DNA from: Lishizhenia tianjinensis
Lineage (GTDB): Bacteria; Bacteroidota; Bacteroidia; Flavobacteriales_D; Crocinitomicaceae
Length of the DNA: 50,052 nt
Direction of reading: 5' to 3'
NCBI GenBank assembly: GCA_945902115.1
Contig: CAMDLY010000015.1
Span: 1 to 50,052, forward strand
Of this stretch, positions 44,441 through 50,052 are shown in pieces. Each line of letters starts with the position of its first letter. Position 1 is the stretch's first letter. A model generated the notes under the pieces. That model was not told the DNA's origin. It saw only the letters and a list, made by a program, of their open reading frames with translations, and searched no databases. A program made the translations under genes and the position numbers.

Positions 44441-45370
44441 TTAAGAGATTACAAAATGAGAACTAATTGACTCGTTATTAATGAGCCTTTTGATGACGTC
44501 GCCGAAAAGTTCAGCCACACTAACCACACGAATTTTATCGCTAGTTATGGTAATTGGAATTGTGTCGGTAACAACCAACTCTGTTAAGCGGGAATTATGA
44601 ATTCGTTCATATGCAGGCCCACTAAGTACGGCATGCGTGCAGAAGGCCCGAACACTAAGTGCGCCCTTTTCCATCAATAAGTCTGCGGCCGTGGTTAATG
44701 TACCAGCGGTGTCACACATATCGTCTACGATTACCACGTCTTTTCCTGAAACATCCCCAATCACAGTCATTTCGGCTATTTCGTTCGCTTTTTTCCTGTT
44801 CTTGTGACAAAGTGCTAATCCAATGTTTAAGTTTTTAGCGTAGGAATTAGCTCTTTTTGCCCCACCAACATCTGGTGCGGCCATAATGAGATTGCTCGAG
44901 TCAAGCTTCCGGAGTTCATCTAAAAATAATGTTGACGCATATAAATGGTCCACGGGCACTTCGAAGAAACCTTGAATTTGATCAGCGTGTAAGTCCATTG
45001 TAATAACGCGATCCACCCCAGCGGCCATCAGCATATTTGCAATTAACTTTGATCCAATAGCCACCCTCGGCTTGTCTTTTCTATCTTGTCTTGCGAAACC
45101 AAAATAGGGGATCACGGCAATTATTTTTCTCGCAGAAGCCCTTCTAGCGGCGTCAATCATTAATAATAGTTCGAAAATATTTTCCGTAGGCGGCATAGTC
45201 GATTGAACCAAGAAAACGTCTTGCCCACGAACAGTTTCCTCAAATGATGGTTGAAATTCCCCGTCACTAAAAACAGTAACCTTAATATCTCCAAGGGATG
45301 TTCCATAAGATGCCGCAATTTTTTGCGCTAAATTCATTGTTTCACGACCGGAAAAAATTTTTACACCCAC
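44441..45370 (-). CDS. prs: Ribose-phosphate pyrophosphokinase
   Basis: Makes PRPP from ribose 5-phosphate and ATP for nucleotide, histidine and tryptophan synthesis; 309 residues. Motifs: FSDGEFQPSFEETVRG, the ATP-binding YFGFARQDRKDKPR, MDLHADQIQGFF and the PRPP loop VVIVDDMCDTAGTLT. Start GTG at 45370 gives MGVKIFSGRET, the usual opening. Co-transcribed with rplY (14 bases). The DNA around the start codon holds a 9-base inverted repeat (45360-45392), and TAACTTTA (45396-45389) upstream is one mismatch from the -7 consensus. Confidence 0.97.
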   Translation of the reverse strand: MGVKIFSGRETMNLAQKIAASYGTSLGDIKVTVFSDGEFQPSFEETVRGQDVFLVQSTMPPTENIFELLLMIDAARRASARKIIAVIPYFGFARQDRKDKPRVAIGSKLIANMLMAAGVDRVITMDLHADQIQGFFEVPVDHLYASTLFLDELRKLDSSNLIMAAPDVGGAKRANSYAKNLNIGLALCHKNRKKANEIAEMTVIGDVSGKDVVIVDDMCDTAGTLTTAADLLMEKGALSVRAFCTHAVLSGPAYERIHNSRLTELVVTDTIPITITSDKIRVVSVAELFGDVIKRLINNESISSHFVIS

Positions 45371-45392
45371 CTTGATAATTTGAGGGTGTAAA
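45360..45392. repeat. Inverted repeat over the prs start codon
   Basis: TTTACACCC (45360-45368) and its exact reverse complement GGGTGTAAA (45384-45392) with 15 bases between. One arm overlaps the GTG start and the first three codons of prs. Confidence 0.6.
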
Positions 45393-45396
45393 GTTA
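45389..45396 (-). promoter_or_regulatory. Possible promoter -7 element of prs (TAACTTTA)
   Basis: One mismatch from TAnnTTTG on the reverse strand, 18 bases before the GTG. The outer arm of the inverted repeat overlaps it. The rest of 45397-45667 holds only a loose direct repeat (AAAACACCTAGG and AAAACACCTGG, about 45500-45535) and nothing I can name. Confidence 0.35.
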
Positions 45397-45655
45397 AGGC
45401 AAAATAATCTTTTTCCCAAATGACTGAAAAATATAAATATTATTATCGCATTTGGAATTTATAAGGGCTATCAATAAAAATATTGTTTTTTTAGAAGAGT
45501 TAAAACACCTAGGTATAACAACTTAAAAACACCTGGATTCTTCCTTTTGCTAGTAACATGAATGATAGATTGACTAACCAAACAACAGGCGATTATTTGA
45601 CCCATAAAAGTCTATGATCATTCTTAAAAATAGCGATTCCCATAGGAAGGATTTG

Positions 45656-45663
45656 TATTTTTG
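45656..45663 (+). promoter_or_regulatory. Promoter -7 element of the ABC exporter gene (TATTTTTG)
   Basis: Exact TAnnTTTG match, 4 bases before the ATG at 45668. A longer reading of the gene, from 45614, would begin upstream of this promoter, so it is unlikely. Confidence 0.55.
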
Positions 45664-45667
45664 TAAT

Positions 45668-47431
45668 ATGGAAAAAAAGGGTCGTGTAGTTCCTTTGATG
45701 AAAAGACTTTTAATACTCATTAAACCGTATAAAAAGTATTTTATTTTATCTGGATTTGCTATTATAAGCCTTTCATTTTTAGCCCCTTTACGCCCTTATC
45801 TTATTTCTCAAATGGTTGATCGTTTTATCATCCAAAGTCAAGACAGTAAGCAACTTTTGATATGGTCACTGTTAATTGTCTCCTTGCTTCTTTTGGAAGG
45901 AGGGCTGCAAGTACTGTCTAGTTTCTTTTCAAATCTACTTGCACAAAGCTTGATTCGTGATCTTAGGAAAAAAGTGTTTTCTCATATTTTGTCGTTTAGG
46001 ACGAGGTACTTTGATAAAAATCCGGTGGGTGCGTTGGTAACCAGAGTTGTATCAGATTTAGAGGCAATTACAGAGGTGTTTTCGGCAGGTTTAATGGAGA
46101 TTACGGGGGATGTTATCTCGCTTTTTTTTATTTTAGGATTGATGTTTTACACGGATTGGGAATTGGCATTAATGACCTTGATCCCAATTCCGCTACTTAT
46201 AATGGCTACCAGGATTTTTGCCAGAGCAATGCGGGATTCATTTCAAAAAGAAAGAACAGCGGTAACAGGGTTAAACACCTTTGTCCAAGAGCATTTATCA
46301 GGAATGTCAATTGTTCAATTGTTTAACAGGGAGAAACACGAGTTTGAGGCCTTTAATAAAATAAACAAGGAGCATAAAAATGCTCATATCCAAGCAATAT
46401 GGGCAAACTCTATCTTCTTTCCCGTGGTGGAGTTTTTAAGTTCCTTGTCAATAGCTTTTTTATTGGTTTGGGGGGCTTTGAAGGTTGAGGGAAGAACACA
46501 AGAAGAAATTTATTTAATGTATGGAGAAATCATCGCATTTACCTTGTGGATAAACCAACTTTACAGACCAATTAGGCAATTAGCAGATAAATACAACGTC
46601 TTGCAACGTGGTGTGGTTCGCGCAGAACGGATATTTGAAATTTTAGACGATGATACTGAGGTTCAATACGGCGGGAGTATCACTGACACAAGTTTCAACC
46701 AGCCCATCAGATTTGAAAACATACGATTTGGTTACAAAAAAGACCAGCAGGTAATTGATGGGTTTTCATTGATTATTCAACAGGGAGAGACCATAGCTTT
46801 TGTAGGTGCCACGGGATCCGGGAAAACAACCTTAGTTAATTTACTATCGAGAATGTATGAGTATGATGAGGGGAGAATATTAATTGGGGAAACGCCTTTA
46901 GACCAAATTTCGTTGAGTAAAATAAGAAAAGAGGTTGCGGTTGTATTACAGGATGTTTTCTTATTTTCTGGGACTGTAATGGATAATATTACTTTGAGCA
47001 ATATTCATATAAGGGAGGAGGATGTGTTTAATGCGGCGAAAGAAGTGGGGCTACATGACTTCATTTTATCATTACCTGGGGGTTATTCTCATGTTATTAG
47101 TGAAAGGGGCACATCGCTTTCCGTGGGCCAACGCCAGCTTCTATCCTTCATACGCGCATATGTATACAACCCAGCAATACTTATCCTCGATGAAGCGACA
47201 TCAAGTATAGACTCAGAATCGGAGGCATTGATTCAGGCGGCAACTGTTAAAATCACTCAAGGCAGAACTTCTATAGTTGTCGCGCATCGACTTTCAACGA
47301 TTCAGTCAGCAGACAGAATAGTGGTGTTAGAAAAAGGAAAGCTTGTAGAGTCGGGGAATCACGAAACCCTATTTCAGAAAAACGGTGCCTATAGGAAATT
47401 ATACGACAAACAATATTTCTCTCATGAGTAA
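45668..47431 (+). CDS. ABC exporter, MdlB/MsbA-like (membrane domain fused to ATPase)
   Basis: Half-transporter of 587 residues from the ATG at 45668 (another ATG at 45698 would also clear the promoter). Six-helix membrane domain (about 10-305; LFNREKHEFEAFNKINKEHKNAH is the intracellular loop, read LFNREKHEFEAF) then the ATPase: Walker A GATGSGKTT, signature LSVGQRQLLSF, Walker B ILILDEATSSID and VAHRLSTI. The signature has LSVGQ instead of LSGGQ, a known variant. Cargo unknown. Its last 8 bases overlap the next gene, a solute-binding-like protein, so they form a coupled unit. Confidence 0.9.
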   Translation: MEKKGRVVPLMKRLLILIKPYKKYFILSGFAIISLSFLAPLRPYLISQMVDRFIIQSQDSKQLLIWSLLIVSLLLLEGGLQVLSSFFSNLLAQSLIRDLRKKVFSHILSFRTRYFDKNPVGALVTRVVSDLEAITEVFSAGLMEITGDVISLFFILGLMFYTDWELALMTLIPIPLLIMATRIFARAMRDSFQKERTAVTGLNTFVQEHLSGMSIVQLFNREKHEFEAFNKINKEHKNAHIQAIWANSIFFPVVEFLSSLSIAFLLVWGALKVEGRTQEEIYLMYGEIIAFTLWINQLYRPIRQLADKYNVLQRGVVRAERIFEILDDDTEVQYGGSITDTSFNQPIRFENIRFGYKKDQQVIDGFSLIIQQGETIAFVGATGSGKTTLVNLLSRMYEYDEGRILIGETPLDQISLSKIRKEVAVVLQDVFLFSGTVMDNITLSNIHIREEDVFNAAKEVGLHDFILSLPGGYSHVISERGTSLSVGQRQLLSFIRAYVYNPAILILDEATSSIDSESEALIQAATVKITQGRTSIVVAHRLSTIQSADRIVVLEKGKLVESGNHETLFQKNGAYRKLYDKQYFSHE

Positions 47432-48290
47432 TCCAGTTAGATTTAAAATCGGCGGAGTTCCAGAACACTTTAACCTGCCCTGGAAGATGGCTATTGAAGA
47501 GGGGGCTTTTAAAAAGTTAGGTGTTGAATTACATTGGTCAGACATGACGGGGGGGACGGGGCAAATGATTAAAGGTCTTCAAACGGGCAGTCTTGATATT
47601 GCTGTATTATTGACAGAGGGGATTACAAAGGCGATTCTACAAGGGTTGAACGCTAAAATAATTATGGTCTATGTAACCTCTCCTCTTCGCTGGGGAATAC
47701 ATGTTCCGTATGCTTCAGATATAACGAAGGTTTCGCAATTAAGAAACAGGACGTTTGCTATTTCTAGAGAAGGTTCGGGGTCTCATTTAATGACTTACAT
47801 CAAAGCGCATCAGGAGGGTTGGAATAAAAACGAGCTGTCTTTTAATGTGGTTGGAGATATCTATGGGGGTTTGTGGGCATTAGAAAATAATGAGGCTCAG
47901 GGATTTTTATGGGAGAAGTATACCACATTCCCATATACGGAACAGAAAAAATGTAGATATATCGGAGAGGTTGTTACCCCATGGCCCTGTTTTGTTATCG
48001 CAGCAAGGGGAGATATATTGACGCAGCACAACGATATTTTATCAAAGGTTTGTGCGGTTGTGCACCATAAAGCATTCGAATTAAAAAATAATATTGAAGC
48101 ACCAGAAATAATTTCTTGGAGATATAATTTAAACTTAAGTCAAGTGAAAAACTGGATGAATGAAACAAACTGGAATTATCAAAGTGAAAAAGACGTTAGT
48201 CAATTTGAGGGCGTTGTTTCCTATTTACGCGAAATTGAGTTGATTTCTGCGGAAGAAGCTGAGGGTTGGCTTACTAAATTAGTGGTGTAA
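47424..48290 (+). CDS. Solute-binding-like protein without signal peptide
   Basis: Protein of 288 residues of the periplasmic-binding-protein-II type (nitrate/sulfonate/thiamine-precursor NMT1-like). Conserved parts: RFKIGGVPEHFNLPWKMAIEEGAF, GTGQMIKGLQTGSLDIAVLLTEGITKAI (read MIKGLQTGSLDIAVLLTEG), RNRTFAISREGSGSHLM and GDIYGGLWALENNEAQGFLWEKY. The start at ATG 47424 overlaps the ABC exporter gene by 8 bases; no signal peptide or lipobox precedes the domain, so it is probably cytoplasmic, unlike a transporter-bound binding protein. The role may be ligand sensing or an enzyme-like one; not known. Its stop overlaps the next ATG as TAATG. Confidence 0.8.
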   Translation: MSNPVRFKIGGVPEHFNLPWKMAIEEGAFKKLGVELHWSDMTGGTGQMIKGLQTGSLDIAVLLTEGITKAILQGLNAKIIMVYVTSPLRWGIHVPYASDITKVSQLRNRTFAISREGSGSHLMTYIKAHQEGWNKNELSFNVVGDIYGGLWALENNEAQGFLWEKYTTFPYTEQKKCRYIGEVVTPWPCFVIAARGDILTQHNDILSKVCAVVHHKAFELKNNIEAPEIISWRYNLNLSQVKNWMNETNWNYQSEKDVSQFEGVVSYLREIELISAEEAEGWLTKLVV

Positions 48291-49492
48291 TGCGATCCAT
48301 CCTTTTATATTTCTTTTTAAGTCCCGCTGTTTTAAATGCACAGGCAGGGTGCACAGATCCGCAAGCTCAGAACTACGATGCGTCAGCCTTGGAAAATGAC
48401 GGAACATGCGAATATGCGACCACTAATTATGTTACAGAAATTATTTCAACTCTACCAACAGAAATTTCGGAGTCTTCCGCTATGGTATGGTATAATAATA
48501 TACTTATCACACTGAATGATTCAGGAGGGGAAAATGTTATCTATATCATGGATACTCTTGGGCAATTGATGGAAACCTGCACACTACAAAATTCGGTTAA
48601 CATTGACTGGGAGGCGCTGGCGATTTCTGATTCTCTATTGTATATTGGCGATATCGGAAATAACAATGGTACAAGGCAAAATCTCAGTCTCTATTCTCTT
48701 AATTTATCTTCACTTCAACAAGGGGCCGACACCATAAGCGCAACACGAATGGTATATAAGTACCAAGACCAGACAAATTTTATTTCACAACCAAATGCCA
48801 CGAATTTTGACGCAGAGGCTATGATCTATTTTCAAGACAGCATTCATATTTTTAGTAAAAGTTGGGCGTCTTTTTATTGCAAACATTATGTTTTACCTGC
48901 GTTTTGGGCAGACACTGCCGTTGCCTATTTAAGAGACAGTGTTTTTGTAAATGGACTTATCACTGATGCTACAGTCGACAAAGAAACTGGAAAAGTAATA
49001 TTATTAGGCTATAAATTAGACACTCCAACTACAGAAGGTGATTTTTACTCGTGTTTTCTCCATTTGTTATATGATTATCCTGGACAGCAATTTTTCAAAG
49101 GCAATAATCGTAGGATCGAAATTGGTGGTGTGCTTTCGTTGGGTCAGACAGAGGGAATATCATGGTCGCTATTCAATAGGGGTTATATTTCGTCAGAAAC
49201 AGTTGTTTCTCCAATACAAATAAGTTCAAAATTAAGAAGTTTCGATTTTCAAGCTTTTTTCGCGCAGGGAGAGCTAGGTGTTCTAAATGAGTCATCACCC
49301 GTTTATCAAATTATAAAGAATGGAGACGATGTGCTGTTTAAAACCACAACAGAATACATTAGGCGAATTGGTTTAGTTGGAGAAGAAATCCCACTTTTGA
49401 AAACAAGTGAAGGTTGGCGCTTACAAAACGCTAAGTCCGGGGTTTATTGGTTATATATTGATAATAAGTTAATTAGCATATTTATTCAATAA
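48290..49492 (+). CDS. Secreted protein with GCTDP motif and possible T9SS tail
   Basis: Exported protein of 400 residues. Signal peptide MRSILLYFFLSPAVLNAQA, then GCTDPQAQNYDASALENDGT with a Cys pair, the same module found near the C-terminus of the 5685-7985 protein. The middle (about 45-320) looks like a beta-propeller: repeated SDSLLYIGDIGNNNGTR-type and LNDSGGENVIYIMDTLG strand patterns. The last 60 residues (YQIIKNGDDVLFK, SGVYWLYIDNKLISIFIQ) resemble a degenerate type A T9SS sorting domain. It overlaps the preceding gene by one base (TAATG). No catalytic residues are recognised. Export is well supported; T9SS use is a moderate inference. Confidence 0.78.
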   Translation: MRSILLYFFLSPAVLNAQAGCTDPQAQNYDASALENDGTCEYATTNYVTEIISTLPTEISESSAMVWYNNILITLNDSGGENVIYIMDTLGQLMETCTLQNSVNIDWEALAISDSLLYIGDIGNNNGTRQNLSLYSLNLSSLQQGADTISATRMVYKYQDQTNFISQPNATNFDAEAMIYFQDSIHIFSKSWASFYCKHYVLPAFWADTAVAYLRDSVFVNGLITDATVDKETGKVILLGYKLDTPTTEGDFYSCFLHLLYDYPGQQFFKGNNRRIEIGGVLSLGQTEGISWSLFNRGYISSETVVSPIQISSKLRSFDFQAFFAQGELGVLNESSPVYQIIKNGDDVLFKTTTEYIRRIGLVGEEIPLLKTSEGWRLQNAKSGVYWLYIDNKLISIFIQ

Positions 49493-49599
49493 ATACGGAA
49501 TATTCATTGTATGATTAGTTGTTTTCGTTTGAATGACCTAACTATTCATAATCGTTTGAAAAACAGAGATATAAATAGTAACTTCTGTAAAAACAACCG

Positions 49600-49692
49600 A
49601 TGTCAGCAGAAATTATTACAGCAGTTATTATTGTGTCTGTGTTAGTTTTGGTTTTATTAGGCCTTTATCTATTAGATAAAAGAAATAATTAA
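49600..49692 (+). CDS. Possible 30-residue single-helix membrane peptide
   Basis: Short open frame reading MSAEIITAVIIVSVLVLVLL and ending GLYLLDKRNN. One hydrophobic helix with a positive end, as in small membrane proteins. It starts with ATG 107 bases after the preceding gene and stops 38 bases before the next. TAACTTCTG (about 49580) is only a loose promoter match. No family recognised; it may be chance. Confidence 0.4.
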   Translation: MSAEIITAVIIVSVLVLVLLGLYLLDKRNN

Positions 49693-49730
49693 AACTTAAA
49701 CACTTTAGTGAAAAACTTGTTACAGATGAT

Positions 49731-50052
49731 ATGTTACGCTTGTTATTGTCTGTTGTTTGTTTTATTTCTTTTAGTTCTCTTGCACAATCAAAGAGGGAAG
49801 CCGCATATTTTGCAAGTGGGTGTTTTTGGTGTGTGGAGGCAATTTTCGAATCTGTCAAAGGGGTATATTTTGCGGAATCTGGTTATTGTGGAGGCACAAC
49901 CAAGAACCCAACATATGATCAGATTTGCACAGGAAAAACCGGTCATGCAGAAACGGTCAAAGTTGTCTACAATCCAAAACAAATTTCATACGAAACACTG
50001 TTGCGTGTTTTTTTCAATTCACACGACCCTAGCACATTGAATAAGCAAGGCC
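49731..50052 (+). CDS. msrA: Peptide methionine sulfoxide reductase MsrA, exported form, 3' end beyond window
   Basis: Reduces methionine-S-sulfoxide in proteins. The frame from ATG 49731 runs off the window after 107 codons. A signal peptide MLRLLLSVVCFISFSSLAQS precedes the catalytic domain, so the enzyme acts outside the cytoplasm. Active-site motif ASGCFWCVEAIFE (Cys31), then GVYFAESGYCGGTTKNPTYDQICTG (read ESGYCGGTTKNPTYDQI), TGHAETVKVVYNP and HDPSTLNKQG, all typical. The catalytic Cys is present; the resolving cysteines lie beyond the window. Confidence 0.93.
   Translation, partial: MLRLLLSVVCFISFSSLAQSKREAAYFASGCFWCVEAIFESVKGVYFAESGYCGGTTKNPTYDQICTGKTGHAETVKVVYNPKQISYETLLRVFFNSHDPSTLNKQG

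Noticed and set aside
45614-45667. Longer start of the ABC exporter at 45614
   Set aside because: The reading begins upstream of the -7 box and the extra 18 residues do not look like the family.

Overview
This window is chromosomal DNA from a member of the Bacteroidota, most likely the order Flavobacteriales. The evidence is an A+T-rich sequence, several TAnnTTTG-type promoter elements (the Bacteroidota sigma-A -7 box), two proteins ending in type IX secretion (T9SS) sorting domains, DUF4175, DUF4296 and DUF4403 family proteins, an ATP synthase beta/epsilon pair standing apart from the other atp genes, and the order uppS-bamA-skp-skp-murI. No tRNA, rRNA, CRISPR array, prophage or insertion sequence was seen. 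Most of the window is core housekeeping DNA.

Layout. 1-630: front of a TonB-dependent receptor, reverse strand, with an in-frame stop. 912-5585: reverse operon of an M20 dipeptidase, a LEA14-like lipoprotein and polA. 5685-12517: two large T9SS-exported proteins (type B and type A tails), the second translationally coupled to a solute-binding lipoprotein. 12498-17389: tryptophan 2,3-dioxygenase, a bestrophin-like channel, a 50-residue membrane protein, fumarase and isocitrate dehydrogenase. 17420-21171: envelope proteins (DUF4403, an OmpA-domain protein, a GldM-tail-like protein) and rpiB. 21172-21723: the only long gene-free stretch, very A+T-rich, with DnaA-box-like 9-mers. 21724-28799: DUF4175 protein, RsbW-like ATPase, ybeY, a pair of perfect parS sites, mnmG and a 2-hydroxyacid dehydrogenase. 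28784-32490: S4 protein, MmcQ/YjbR protein, desaturase and an ABC exporter on the reverse strand. 32560-41361: rbfA, a LolC/FtsX-type permease with no ordinary start codon, atpD-atpC, uppS-bamA-skp-skp-murI. 41363-45370, reverse: prs-rplY, then a dolichol-phosphate-mannose-synthase-like glycosyltransferase, dihydroorotase and a DUF4296 lipoprotein. 45668-50052: ABC exporter, solute-binding-like protein, secreted protein, a 30-residue peptide and the front of an exported msrA.

Genes working together: uppS (lipid carrier), murI (D-glutamate), bamA and two skp paralogues (outer-membrane protein assembly), the LolC/FtsX-like permease and two exporters form an envelope-building theme. prs, dihydroorotase and rpiB feed nucleotide synthesis; fumC and icd belong to the TCA cycle.

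I found no clear new multi-gene system such as a defence or biosynthetic cluster. The most notable signals are the two perfect parS sites at ybeY/mnmG with a possible origin-like region 4 kb away, the apparent ATC start of the LolC/FtsX-type gene, the group of promoters lying only 3-8 bases from start codons (suggesting leaderless or nearly leaderless mRNAs), and the nonsense codon in the TonB receptor.
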